This document shows positions 13,099 to 25,599 of a stretch of 64,000 bases of DNA, piece by piece (position 1 is the first letter of the stretch; each line of letters starts with the position of its first letter). The stretch spans positions 124,001-188,000 of the forward strand of contig JBBHKE010001305.1 of the NCBI GenBank assembly GCA_037447655.1. Direction: 5' to 3'. The position numbers and the translations under genes were made by a program. Under the pieces are notes generated by a model. That model saw only the letters and a program-made list of their open reading frames with translations, did no database searches and was not told the origin of the DNA. Origin of the DNA: Zygnema cylindricum. Taxonomy: Eukaryota > Streptophyta > Zygnematophyceae > Zygnematales > Zygnemataceae.

Positions 13099-13492
13099 GT
13101 ATCGGTAACCTAGAAAAAGATACATATCGAGAATTGGTAAGAGGCTACCGATACACAACACTTATGTTACTGCGAACATTTGGGCCTGCATGAACACAAA
13201 ACCCGCATCCTTTATTGCACGAGATTCTCCCAAATTCCATCTGCATTTCTGCTCACCTTGGCATTAACCGTTAATTTTGGCAGCTATCGTTTTCGTTCGT
13301 TTCTTTTAAATGCGTCTCATTGGTCTGTACCTACGCTCGACTTTTTGAGGTACAGATTGCTTACCCGTCGGATCTCGGTTCGCCAAACCAAAACTACGCG
13401 CAGGCCGCCACAGCGGGGGACTATAGGGTTATTATTTTATGCACGCGAAACTTACTATGCACGCGAAAATTATTGGAGTTTTTTTAACAGTA

Positions 13493-13718
13493 CCACACAA
13501 CCACCGTGAATCGTAATTAGTGTTAATATTTTTTTCTTCTCTTAAAACATCTTTTCTCCGTACACACATGTAAGATTGTGGATCTGACGGTTGCGATTGA
13601 AAGATAATATTCTCAGCTTACGAATGCGGACTTAAACTGAAAATTGGACAAATTTGTACGGGAAAAAGATGTTTTCAGTGGCTAAAAAATTATTAACGCT
13701 AATTACGATTCAAGGTTG
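13493..13718. mobile_element. MITE of the TA-flanked GAATCG family
   Basis: The left terminus has ACCGTGAATCGTAATTAG (from 13502). The right terminus reads, in reverse complement, ACCTTGAATCGTAATTAG (from 13716). TA lies outside both ends (13491-13492 and 13719-13720). The termini extend inward as GTGTTAATA / GCGTTAATA. It has no ORF. Confidence 0.65.
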
Positions 13719-13719
13719 T

Positions 13720-14160
13720 AATTACGATTAGCGGTTAGTAACTCTAGTAATGTACGGTTTTATATTGTAGGGGTACCATTGGTGTACAGTTAATTGGAAG
13801 TTGAGAATCTTATTTTTCTGTCGCAACAGGTTGAGAATCCAGCACGTGTGGACCAGGTGTTTTAAGTGGCGCAAAAAACATTGACATTAATAGAGATAGT
13901 TGAAAAGGTATTCAAAGAGTGTAATGCACGAAAAGTGTTGGTCCGTACTAGAACTGCTCGCAATTTCGTACAGAAGTACAAAAAAAGTGTCAAGTGGCAG
14001 CGTCAACACGGGAAACTGGGAAAGTGAGAGGCGCGCTCACTCAGATTTGATTCCCAGTCATAAAATCGGGGAAAAATCGCATGAACCTGTTCTCACATGT
14101 TTAAACGTCGACTACAGGATACATTATGGGCTACCTAAATTAATGTTTAATGTATAAATT
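13720..14160. repeat. Fragment related to the long-TIR element end
   Basis: AACCTGTTCTCACATGTTTAAACGTCGACTAC at 14082 onward and the preceding ~150 bases resemble the left inverted end at 2760-2945. No partner end is found nearby, so this is a single broken terminus. Confidence 0.45.
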
Positions 14161-16209
14161 ACATTAGCATTGAGTAAACAACACTATCTGTTTCTCTACA
14201 CTAATAATTTATTTATTTTAGCGAATCACCTTGTACCTTCTCTGTTTTCGTTACTTATAACTACTGTACCCTTCTAAATTTAATGTCCCGACAGCGTAAT
14301 TTCCCTATAGTTTATCCATCCCTTCAATAATTCTTGACCTGCCGATGAGTTGAAGCGGGTGTGGATACTACTGCATGGAGGTGTCGCCATATCCGTCCCT
14401 TTGCTTAACAATGACAAAAACAAAAAGAGGTAAAAATCTTTAGAAAACAAGGGATTACCGGAGAGCTGTCCAATAGAAATGCTAATGTCAACCGCAGTTA
14501 GAGACTGACAATACATCGTGTTTCGATTCAAACCAGTGTTACTCACATCCGAGAACTAACAACCAATCAGACGATTTAACTTTCAAAAGAATACAAACTC
14601 TGTTTATTTTGTTTCTCAAATGACAGCGCACCATGATTTAGACTACATACTTTTCATTTATTGCTTTGCACATTCCTTTCCCATTACACCAGAAGAATTC
14701 TTGCATATGCCTCTATGTATTAAGAGATCCATACAGCGTCACATGAATACCCAATTCATATAGCACCTGTGGCTTTAAAATGAGTGCAACCTTCTATCTT
14801 CCTTCGACCGTCTATTACAATTATAGATCGCCGGCGTTATCTGGAACTTCCTCCCCTTGCTCCCCCGTGACTTGCGGACTTACGAGGTTGTTTCACGATG
14901 ATTTTAGATTACGTTGGGGTTTGACTGAGCCGTATTTTTTTTTTACAACTCTGTCAGGTCTTTCCTTAGGCGTTTGTTGCTTCTTTGGGTGTCTTTGTTT
15001 TACCTGTCATTTTTCTGTGGTTGTTGCTTTTGCATTGCTTACCTTTTTGTTTGCTTCCCTCCACATGTAGTTTCTCAGTTTTAGCATTGCTACCTTTACT
15101 TTGTTCCCATGGACTAGGATGGTTTACCATCGCGCTTTTTAATAAAGTTGGTATTTGTTTATTTAATGTAGCGTGCAACCGACCGATATGTTTCTGTTGC
15201 TACCTGATGAGATCTAATGATGCAATATTTTTTATTTTCCCGATGCAATGTGTAAATCTGGAAGTGACTTACAACTGGAAAATAATCCAGAAGCATATGG
15301 ACAAAAGAAAACCTAAAAGCCCCAAACCAAAACCCCAAACCTTAAATTACGAAACCCTGCATCAAGAGGGAGTGGGGACGAGGGAGGAAGAAGAAAGAGG
15401 AGAGAAAGGGAAAGGGAGGGTAAAAGTGGGAAAGGAAAAACCACAGAAGACCTTTCAACTTGTGCCTAGGTACTACACACACGTCTAACCAAGTGACATG
15501 TAACACCAGATGTATCTCAGTTACAAAACACATGCATCGCCAAAAATCACATGTATCACCGTGTACCACCATGTCCCACCCCATGTACCACCATGTGTCA
15601 ACATGTATCACCATGTGTCACCCCATGACTGTATCTTAGCAACCATTCGTCTGAGTTAGAACAGCCATATATAACCACTACCGCTACAATAAAAAAACGT
15701 CAATTTCAGAATCTCCCGAGTGAACTTGAACCTCCGGCGAAGGATTTTCTGATGTCTGTGGAAGTAAGCCATTTTACATATGGATGTGGAATGAGAATTG
15801 TGACATTGGTAAAAAAATACGCATCACAATTGGTTATACAAACAATCAAAAAATTTATCGACACTTTGTTTTCTTGCCAGTGACTTAGTTAAACATTTGT
15901 TCGCGACGAATTGGCTAAGACTCTATTCCTAATTGTGAGTTTTCAAAAAACCTGGCATACTAACAATCAGATCCGCTCTTTAAGGAACTATTTTTCCTAT
16001 TTGATGAGCAAATCTCACACCATTCCTTCCGAGACCTTCCTCCTCTTGGGAATAAACCTCAATTATGAGACCTATTCAAGTGACATATTCGCCATTTCTT
16101 TCATTTGTCCCATTGAATTTTGTTGATTTAATAACGTTTTTTTTTCATTTCGTATTTATGAAGCAAAAAAACCCCACATTTTTTTCTAGTATACAGTTAC
16201 GTAATTTAT
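14161..16209. other. Intergenic and 3' flank of the MATE gene
   Basis: No gene is seen. The region should include the 3' UTR of the minus-strand MATE gene just below 16210. Several TTTATT motifs (AATAAA on the minus strand) occur, for example near 15230, but none can be singled out as the polyadenylation signal. A short minisatellite lies at about 15541-15630. Confidence 0.55.
15541..15630. repeat. Short minisatellite, CACCATGT units
   Basis: Degenerate repeats of about 12-15 bases built on CACCATGTRTCA / CACCCCATGTACC. They read on either strand as a low-complexity Trp/His/Val-rich peptide, which I regard as accidental. Confidence 0.65.
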
Positions 16210-19200
16210 CTATACAGAAGCAAATTTTTCTGGTACACTGTGATAGTTTTTCCACAATTCATCACCTTCCCCAAGAGATTGAGACCACGATTCTTGACTT
16301 CCAATACTAACTTGATGCCAATCCTTCACAATGAAATCTCGGCTATCGGCTCCCTGTCCTACCTTTCTCACGATAAGCTCCATGGGTTCTTCACACGACA
16401 ATACATCAGAAAGGAGAGGCAATTGCTTGAGGGGAGGGGGGGAGAGAAAGTGGAAGTGAATTTTGTATGATGCAACAACGAGTCGCACAACGTTGAGAAC
16501 TGCTTTGGCTGCCCAAGCTGATAAAAGCGTCCGGAAGTAAAAGTATGCGGCACCTAAAATTACCATTACAGACAACCCAAACAAAGAGAAAAGGAAAAAC
16601 AAAAAAATGACAGAAATTAGATCCCCGAAAGAAAAAGAGACACACTTTCTCTACATCCTGAGGGAAGCTATAAACATCATTCATAATACTTTTTAACAGA
16701 AGTAAACAGCAGATATACTTCAGACTGTACAGCAGATCAAATTGAGATTTACATTATTTATCTTACCACAATTAGAAACTTCTTTCTAGCATAGAAAAAG
16801 TAAAAGAGTTTCAAAACTGAAAAGTAGAAAGATATAAGAGACTGACCAATCGTTGGAAGAAACAATAAAACGAAGCCGATGGAGAGACAGAATGCCATGT
16901 ATGAAAATGCTTGGGCAGCATAAATGAGCCCATCATAAATAAATACCTGTTTACACCCAGACACCCATCGAATTACATTAAATCAGTCCTCATTAAAACA
17001 GCCTTTATTAAACTTCAGGAATGCATGAAAAAGAACACTTTTGAAGATGTTGCCTGCCATCATTTAACTTTCAGCAGTTCAAGAGCTCTACTTTGTACTA
17101 AATCATTTTCGATCAGTTCTTATATAAGTACTTCAAGACCATGTCTGAAATCTGTCTCAAACAAAATAAACATTGACACAACATGACAAAGTGAAATTGT
17201 CCCATGCACACGATAACATGTCAAAACAGTTGACAAAAAACTCGAATAATGAGAACGTCGTAACCGAACAACCACTCAACCTCTTCAGACATAAAATGTG
17301 TGACCTTTCCAAGCCTCTTAATCTATATTCAGAGTGACAAAAAACGAAGAGAGAGCTTACGATAGCATTGAGAGGCTGAATAAGCATCAAAAACAACCAC
17401 ATTCTCTTTAGCTCGTCCATAGTCATGGGATCATCAGTGAACAAGTCCATAATCTCTTCCTCGAAGCCCCAATAAATTCCTGATATAGCAATACCTGTAC
17501 AAAGGGGATGCGGAGAACAGAATTAGAAAAGTCACAGCCTTTTCTCTGAACATCTGGACTAAAATCCATTAAACCCTAAAAGCCATGAAGCCACTAATTC
17601 ACGGCCACCAGAAAAGACAATAAGTGGAGCTTTCAACACAGCCATCCAAAATCCCATGCAAGTATTCATCATTCCTGTACAGATGAACCACCTTTAGAAC
17701 AAAGGAACGTCTGTTTCACCCTTGACCATTCGCTTACCGATCAATGTTCCCAACAAAAGAAGCCTATATGTCATTATTCGAAGAGCCGTTAATGGAGCTT
17801 CCCTCTCCTCATCCGTTTCTGCTCTGTCAATTTGACCTGCGAGCTCGCTTCCTACTATAGTACCGGCTGTTGCAAAACCGTCCGCAAAATAAACAGTAAC
17901 CATCCAGAGTTGCATTATAACCTGATGGGCTGCAACCGCATGGACTCCAAGGGCCGTCACAGAGGCCAAAACTAAGAAGAAGGAAGCCTGCAACGGTCAA
18001 ACATGACAGAGCAGGTTATGCGGTCTGTTTGTGAGCCTGTGTATGTCAGTTTGCGCATTTACATTTGCTTTTAGGCTTTATAAATAGTGAAATTTACCAA
18101 GGCCCGTCACAGAGGCCAAAACTAAGAAGAAGGAAGCCTCCAACCAGCAAACAAAAGATAAGTTTCGGTTTTTGTTTGTGAGCCTGTGTTTGTAAGTTTG
18201 TGCACTTACGTTTTCATTTAGGTTACTTTATTAAGTAAAATTTGAATATGTTATCTTCTAACGCATTAAAGAACTAGGGTCTGTGTTCAACTTCTCGCTT
18301 CCGGAGATAGAATAAAAACTAGAATGATGCTGAAAGAGGATGGATGATAGAAGCTAATGTAAGCTTTGGTTGGAGAATTGTAATGCAAACATTTTAGATG
18401 AGAACAACGACTGGAGAGAAAGGGCGAATGCCATGGAAAATTACCTGAACAAGGGCACTGCGAAGCATGGTGCTCATTCCATCCCATAAGAACTTCCAGA
18501 AACTTTCTTGAGGGCCCTCAGAGTCCCCATCTTCAATTTCTCCTCCACTTTCGGACCACCGTATATTCCTACAATCTCCGTTAGGGATCTTTGTCACACC
18601 TGGAGCATTCTCTATTGTGGCAGCTAACATAGATTCAGTTCTCTCCTCCTTACCCTCTCCATCATCTAAAAGCACATAGTCACCAGTGGGATCCTTGACC
18701 ACCTCGGGTGTATGAGAACTAACATTGATCCCCATCATATGATCCTTCCTTGCAATCACCGGTTGTTCAGATTCTGCTTTCCCTAACAGAGGCTCAAACC
18801 CGTAACTGAACGGTTTCAAAAAGCCCAACATGGGAGAAAAACGGGTGTGTACGTTTTGGAATTTGGGAAAAATATGGATCAATCCACGGCCGGCGGCTGG
18901 GGGTAAAGTAAGAATACATATAAACGCGACAAGGGCAGAGCTGCTAGAAGCTAAAAGGTTCCCGATCCCAACTCCTCGAATCCCAAAGTCAAACACAAAC
19001 AATGAGAGGTAACTAAGAAAAACATCTAGCGAAAGTCGCACTATTTGAAGGCTCGCCACAAGATTAACTCTCTGCAGCAAGAAGGCACGAAATAATTTAT
19101 CAGTCAAAAATGTATGATCCACAATGAAGTATTAAAGCAAATGCAAGCCGAGAGTGAATCCCTAACACACTGCAAAAAGATTCTATTGTGAACCTTCAAA

Positions 19201-20679
19201 TTACAAACGTTTAAGCATGCCTCACACATGAATGATAATCCCATCACCTATCACATCATGGTCAATTCAATAATTCAAAATCAATAACCTCGGTTTCCTC
19301 AATCCAGCAACAACAATGAATTTTCATACTTCTGTAAAAATCATCCATGTCCCACAAAGAAACCATCAACTAAATTATCAATCCACTAAAAAACTAAACC
19401 ATTGATCGGCTAGAAATTATCCCCCAAAGAGTTTATCTCCATGTGCCTTACCTTATAACCCTGAAGAATGCCTGAGGTACACATTGCTAAGAGCTGTGGA
19501 AGCACTCCTAAAACTCGAAGAGCAAAGTATTCTTGTGCTGGTTTCAAAGCTTGAGGGGTTGATTGCAATAGCAAAAAAATGGGGCCCTCCAGAGCCCATA
19601 ACAAGAGAGCCGCAATCATCCCAAAGGCTACGGCACATCCAAGGGCTAATCTTATCCGAGATCCAACCTGTTTCCAGGCACGAGCACCCACCACCTTGCT
19701 GACCTGAAAGAACAAGCAAGGACAGCAAATTACACAAATGTCAGCGAAATTGGTATACTGTGGGTTCTGCACTCGGATCCGACATCTAAGAGATGCAGTT
19801 TCATCATGCAGACAAAGCAATAAAGAAAGGCAAAGTAAGATCGATAAAAGAAAAGGGATTTCTACTGAGTAACCAATTTTTGGACTTGTCCAAAATTTGA
19901 CAGTGCAATTCAGGTAGTGTTTACAAAAAACCTCCTTCAATATGTTTTTGTTTTGTTGCCCTCACAATATTCTCAGAGCTCAACTACCTATCATCTACAT
20001 TCTGGATAGACAATCCATTAAGGATGATGTGAACGCCCAGTTACCTCCTGTAACAATTAAAAGAAGAAATCTCACCTTGGCTGTGACACCCACAACCAGA
20101 AAGTTGAACACCACTGTAGCCGCATTGGTAGCAGCTGGACAAAATCAACAGAAATAAAAACCATGAGTCTATTGTTAAAGGTAAGCATCAGATATAGATA
20201 ACAATGCGAGATGTAAAATGAGTTGGAAAATCCACACAAAACTGCATAATTCTGATGCGTCAGTCTCGAGGTGGGCACAGCTGACACTGACAGGAAGAGG
20301 TCAATCGTTCTGAACTGTATATACAGTTTCATTTACGAGCCCAAACATCTCACAAACTAACAGCAAACCTACTAGAAAGTACTGACATAAATGACCTAAG
20401 CCAAGATCGCACACTTAAGGTAAAGGCGGTATCTCGTATTACAAAATTCTTGAAAATACATTTATCCTGTACGACAAAATACTTACTTGCCACAACGGCC
20501 CATGCTGCCACAAGTTCAGCAGACTTGTGTCCAAGAAGAGCTGTCTGGACAGTGATAGCAAGAGGAGCCCCACTCTGAAGGAGAATAGAAGGGAGGGCTA
20601 ATCGGAGAAGCGCAAAATATCGGACAGCTGGGTTTTCGCATCGCCTATAGAATTGTTCAAAAAAAGAGGGAAGTCCCAT
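16210..20679 (-). CDS. MATE-family multidrug/toxin efflux transporter (8 exons)
   Basis: The model is ATG at 20679 to TAG at 16210 with exons 20487-20679, 20076-20134, 19452-19703, 18445-19071, 17738-17987, 17361-17494, 16847-16946 and 16210-16553. All introns are GT-AG and phases agree, giving 652 residues. It is a membrane antiporter exporting organic compounds in exchange for protons or sodium (family knowledge). MATE signs include SGILQGYK at about residues 161-168, DFGIRGVGIGNLL at 196-208, and AAHQVIMQLWMVTVYFADGF (396-415), resembling the DinF/plastid branch. About 10-12 hydrophobic segments are visible. Two features are odd: a long acidic hydrophilic insert (about 266-357) between the halves, and an ~80-residue hydrophilic C-terminal tail. 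An in-frame TAG precedes the ATG. It lies in TTCCTAG, a good acceptor, so an unseen upstream exon, possibly with a transit peptide, is possible. Substrate unknown. Confidence 0.85.
17946..18245. repeat. 150-bp tandem duplication over an exon boundary of the MATE gene
   Basis: 17946-18095 and 18096-18245 are tandem copies. Each carries CCGTCACAGAGGCCAAAAC and AAGAAGAAGGAAGCCT, followed by TGTTTGTGAGCCTGTGT. The proximal copy is the first 42 bases of exon 5 plus its acceptor and adjoining intron. The distal copy lies wholly in intron 4. There the acceptor CAG has become GAG, and a GTAAAT donor-like site follows 40 bases on (pseudo-exon 18098-18137, minus strand). Confidence 0.85.
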
Positions 20680-23600
20680 TCGAGAGAAGACTTTTGGACA
20701 AAATAGCTAGGAAGAAAGTACTTGCTCTACGAAAAGAAGAGAGCAAAAAACTCTTGAATTTGCCTGCAATAAAGAAGGTCATGAGCACAAAAAAAAAAGT
20801 GGATGCAGATCAGCATTGTAGCAAATGAGCAAGTTAGGTTATCTGCCTCGCAATTTACGATTCACGAAGAATAAGAATAAGACGAAGCAGGCGGAGGATA
20901 AGGAGAAAGAGACAGAAGAGACTTGAAGTAAAAAGTAAGGAGACTTCCTGGAGCTTGGCAATTCTATCTCACAGTAACATTCAGAAGCATATAACGTGTC
21001 ACCAATTCCCGGAAATGATTAAACGAATCGATATTCACATGAAACCATTTTTTTCATTCTTCAATCCAGTCTGTGCTAACAACAGGTTAAATCGGAAAAG
21101 TGATCAAAAGAATTTATCCATAAACACGAACTAATTATGCAACCTACAAATGTTTAAAGTCTTAACCTATTATAAACTGTTTAAAAATCTAAGAGAAGTT
21201 TATGTACTGATTGCAGAACTCTTCCTTTTGAGAATAGAGAAAACAAAGTACAGAGAGATATCAACAGGAAATAAAGATCCTTGCATCAGAAGGATAGGAT
21301 CGATAAAAAAGGTTTTTTATTTCCACAGAAAAGTAATAATAAACAAATGAATCAGACAAAATTTTGCGAAAGATATCTCTCAATAACAGCTATAATTTTC
21401 TTTTGTTGGCCGATCTGAAAAGAAAAGGAAAAGAGTTTCTAGGGAGGGAGACTGTCATTGCTTTCAAAGCTCTAATCACCAAACACAATCCAAACAAATT
21501 CTAGTGCAAAGGAAGAAAAAAACAAAACAAATTCATTCTTTTGTTTCTTTTCTAATGTTTTATTTATGACGGTGTATTATACAAGGTATGTTGGCATTTC
21601 AGAGAGGCTTACACTAATAACACCAGAATGAAAATGGTCACAATAAAATAAGAACGATAACATGTATCGTAAAGTTTAGAACCGAAACAGGCAATTCGCT
21701 TAAATCAACAGAATCTGGTTAAACAGCTGTTTCCTAACAACTATACAGATCTTTTTATGCATTCGAGCTTATTAACATTGAAAAAACAAGAGTAATTAGA
21801 AATTAGTATTCTAGTTGGTAAGTAGTACTCTAGTATCTTCACATAAACAAGATATTGTCAATTAATTTTGCATTAATCTCAAGGCCAGGTTGAGGAACTA
21901 TGAATCAAAAATCAGTTACCTATTTCCCACACGCGGGAAAAGCAAAAAATAAATCAGAAACATAGTTTCAAATGAAGCTAAAAAGAGGAAAAACATACCA
22001 GAAGATGCTCCAAAGTGAATATTCTATGCTTGTTTCTCACTTCTGAACCAAACTTTAGGTTCTCTATAATTATTTTCACAAAAGTTGTGAAAAAGGAGTT
22101 AACAGATCTCTTCTCTCTCTGGTACCGCTGTAAAGGTGAAAGATCAGTGATTGCAACCAGGCAAGCCACAATCTGGAGCTAGCAATCAATAGAAGAGAAA
22201 AATGTTCTCGGTTCAAATATGTACTGTAAGATCGTGAGGTGAACTGCAAACTTTTTTCTGCGTCAGATTCTTGCCCACAGTTCTGCAGCAACAGGCGTAA
22301 CTGGTGGCTACGGTTGACAGCAGAGATTTGAAGCACGCTCGCTACCTGTTAGGACACTCCTTCCAGGAACTCACAGCTGACGACCGTACGGAGCCATACA
22401 CGGAGGACGGCGAAAGCGCTGGTACTTTGGAGACACGTGCGACAAATCCGAAAACAGTAAGGCGCACGCATACTCCAGAAACAGTATAGCACAAAAGGTG
22501 CATTAAACTTGGGAGTCGAATGAGAGAATGTACGGAAGTGAAAGGGCCGTTCGTACGTGTCAGAGTAATATCTGTACAATTAGGGACTGTGCAGGGGAAA
22601 GCAGCGTTCGACGCGTGTAAAGCGAAGGACTTCTCGTGGTAAAAGGCGGTTCAATATGTACGGAATGAAGTACAAGGTATGGTCGATTTGGCGTACTGCG
22701 AAGGGCTACACCGGTGACCGCTGGTCACAGATGCGAGACATGAACGATAGACACAAATGACAGCCGATTGGATGGCTGTCAGTGTTTGACTTTCATATGG
22801 CAAATGTCCAATTCGAACGGAGAGCCCTTCGCTAATCTTGTCGTATGTGATAATGGTAACAGCGAAGAAATATCATCCCTCCATGAGAACACTTGCTAAC
22901 AAATTACACAGCCACTCAGGAATGTTGCAAGTTTTGAAAAAGTTAACATGAAAAGAACAAAATGCTAAAAGTTTCCAAAAAAGCCCCGCCGAATATTTTT
23001 CCAGTGTCACTGAATGGGAAGAACTTTTTGCCGACTTTGTTTTCGGGTTTTTTTTTTTTTATCTTATATTTCACTTTTTTTCCTTCACTGGAACGTGCGA
23101 AGCGAAGACGTCAAAAATTTAACAACCACTACAGTACTGTACTGTACAGTACTGTACCGCATGTAGCCAGTACAAACAACATCAGGATAAAATCTCCGGG
23201 AAAAACAAAAACACGTGTAAACTATTTTTTCACGCCTGTTTTGAAGGTCTACGATTACTTCTGGGTTTACAATTCCCGAATTGGAGCGCGTCATTTCCTG
23301 TTTTCGGCCACAAAAAAGTTTATCAAAAGTTAGACGGACAGTTTTTTATGTTTTTTTACTGTTTTTTTGTATTTTTAAAGTTCTAGTAAGTAACACGCGT
23401 ATGGTCATCCTGATTCTACGCGGCAATCTCAATCTTGAAACTTCTGTAGCACTCTTTGTGAGTCGTAGTTTTTTTACAAACAAAGTGTTTTTTTTGACGC
23501 GCAAATTGGCCCCAATAGACCCCAGCGGCCCAGCCTATAGGTTATCGCTGCTTTACCACCCTTTCTTTCACCTTAAAAAAAAAAAAAAAAAATCTGTCGT

Positions 23601-24184
23601 ATTCACTGACAATCGTCGTTTTGGACGACAGCGACCAGTTGCAGTAACCAAGAAAATCGGCTCGGCGAACCGTCAGTTATCGCGATGGCCGCGGCGAATG
23701 GCACGGGCCACTTTATTTTTTCGGCGCGGTCAGCTGATTTGAAATCGGTAAAAGAAAATTTTACGAACACGGCCCGAAAGTTGTTGAAACCTTTCGTGTC
23801 GCGACAGAAAGGAAATTGATTCGTCCAAGTTCAGGAGTCGATCCCAAAAAAAGTTTTTGACGCGTCATGGCGCCGTTAATAAAAAACAAAAAAACGCATC
23901 TTTTCTTTCTTCATATCATAACTTTCTCGTCTTGATCCCCGTAACGTGGCGGGTTATGAATGGCTCCCCAGCGCCATCGAAAACAACCGCGCAACTCGGC
24001 GCGGGAACCTCCAGCTCAGCTCTATTTCTGCATTATCACCTTTTGTCTTTTTAGAGGCTCGGCGTCATTGGCGCACTTTTGCTTTCCTTAAAAGTCACGG
24101 TGAAAAACTTTCACCCAGCTCGTGTTCAAATTCAGCCAATCGTTATTTTTTTTGAAGTAAGTTGCAAGATTCAGCATAGTACAG
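20680..24184. other. 5' flank of the MATE gene and intergenic DNA
   Basis: No further gene is supported. The first part should hold the 5' UTR and promoter of the minus-strand MATE gene. A candidate UTR or upstream-exon acceptor lies at 20707-20708. A minus-strand open frame at 22076-22336 starts with a Ser/Arg-rich stretch that could be part of a targeting exon, but I find no convincing donor. A 27-bp inverted repeat lies at 23130-23156 and an A18 tract at about 23576. The block GGAGAGCCCTTCGCTAA near 22820 also occurs near 4918 as a small dispersed repeat. Confidence 0.5.
23130..23156. repeat. 27-bp perfect inverted repeat of GTAC units
   Basis: TACAGTACTGTAC and its reverse complement surround a single central T. 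It is the densest example of the GTAC enrichment seen in the intergenic DNA. Confidence 0.85.
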
Positions 24185-24186
24185 TA

Positions 24187-24399
24187 CACCGCCAATCGTT
24201 ATTAGCGTGTAAGTTTTTTTAGCGTATACGAATAATTAGCGTGGTTTACGCTAATTGGGAATTTGAAAATTTTCGAAGAAATCGTCTATTCTAATTAGGA
24301 ATTAGGGTTTTTTTTGAATAGTGTGGATAATTCTATTTGAGAATAAAAAAAAAAGTGGGACGGAATTAGCGTACACAACGCTAATAACGATTGGCGGAG
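24187..24399. mobile_element. MITE of the TA-flanked CCGCCAATCG family
   Basis: The left end CACCGCCAATCGTTATTAGCG is mirrored at the right end, whose reverse complement is CTCCGCCAATCGTTATTAGCG. TA lies directly outside at 24185-24186 and 24400-24401. The element is 213 bp with no ORF. Immediately to the right (24407) a second, unpaired terminus of the same family begins (CACCGTGAATCGCTATTAG), so insertions have clustered here. Confidence 0.8.
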
Positions 24400-24960
24400 T
24401 ACAGTACACCGTGAATCGCTATTAGTGCTGAAGTTTTTTGGCCGCTTAAGGGCGTGTTCCCATGTGTTCAAGTAAGGGATTTTTCACGTCGTTTTCACAG
24501 AAAATGGGACTTCCAACGAGAAAATATTACGCCGTACGAAAAATGGGCAAAAATCCAAGTACATTTTGCGTCATCTTGGAACTTGGAAGGTACGGCAATT
24601 TGGCGTTATTATCATCGCAACCCACTTACAGCTCATCTTCACACTTGTAATGGAATCAGATCGCGATCTGATTTCAACCAAAATAACACCCTATCGACGA
24701 ATACAAAGCAGGTATTGCACGCGTGAAACGTCTTCAAAAATTTTCTGAACGAGGGAGAGGACACGCTATTTTTTTCCATGCTCGTCACGCGCATGTACGT
24801 ACAAAAATGACAAGCATGTACGGAAAAAAATTCGTTGGGGTCTCGGACCTCCACTTTCATTCACGGGTCCTTAGCAAAAATTTACAACGTCCTCATCATT
24901 CGACCGCTCCTCTTTCTCTCTATCACTAAATGAAATGGAGCAATAATAGTATCAAATGAA

Positions 24961-24962
<2 letters not shown>

Positions 24963-25043
<81 letters not shown>

Positions 25044-25211
25044 GTCTCATTTTGATGGTATATCGAATGATAAGTGGCAAGAAAAAAAAAAAATATGGCG
25101 GAAAGTTTACGTGTGGCGACATCACGGCAGCATGACTCCATAGAGCATGACTTCATACCGTCGCAAACCCTAAACATCTACAATGCCGCCAAAAATTTGC
25201 CAAACTCACCC

Positions 25212-25307
<96 letters not shown>

Positions 25308-25470
25308 GGTCTCATTTTGATGGCATATCGAATGATAAGTGGCAAGAAAAAAAAAATCGGGAAGCCATGGCGGAAAGTTTACGTGTCGATGACATCACAA
25401 GGTAGCATGACTTCGCAAGGTAGCATGACTTCACAATGTCACAAAACCCTAAACATCTACAATGTCACAA
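24963..25470. repeat. Tandem duplication with two (TA)n microsatellites
   Basis: (TA)n tracts at 24963-25039 and 25216-25303 are each followed by the same ~200-bp block: TCTCATTTTGATGG, ATATCGAATGATAAGTGGCAAG, an A-run, GCGGAAAGTTTACGTGT, then AACCCTAAACATCTACAATG. The unit of about 253 bp was duplicated as a whole, microsatellite included. In the second unit an 18-bp piece (GGTAGCATGACTTC) is also repeated near 25399-25430. Confidence 0.85.
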
Positions 25471-25475
25471 AAAAC

Positions 25476-25590
25476 TTGACGTCTACAACCGTCGCCGTTT
25501 TTGTAGACCTCACTAGTTTTAGGAAGTTTCGTAGTCGTCTACATTCCGTTTCGTACTATCGTCGGTTGTCGCACATTTTGTAGACGTCAA
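25476..25590. mobile_element. 115-bp element with perfect 13-bp inverted ends
   Basis: TTGACGTCTACAA at 25476-25488 is perfectly mirrored by TTGTAGACGTCAA at 25578-25590. The similarity continues weakly inward (CCGTCG / GTTGTCG). No clear target duplication is seen. It may be a very small MITE or a hairpin. Confidence 0.5.
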
Positions 25591-25599
25591 CACCTGTCA

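Noticed and set aside
15342-15614. Trp/His/Val-rich minus-strand open frame.
   Set aside because: It is a translation of the CACCATGT minisatellite.
22076-22336. Possible first exon with transit peptide for the MATE gene.
   Set aside because: It is Ser/Arg-rich, but no convincing donor site or frame link to the exon at 20679 could be shown. It is kept only as a possibility in the flank note.
24926-25304. Open frames with long Ile-Tyr runs.
   Set aside because: They are the (TA)n microsatellite read in frame.
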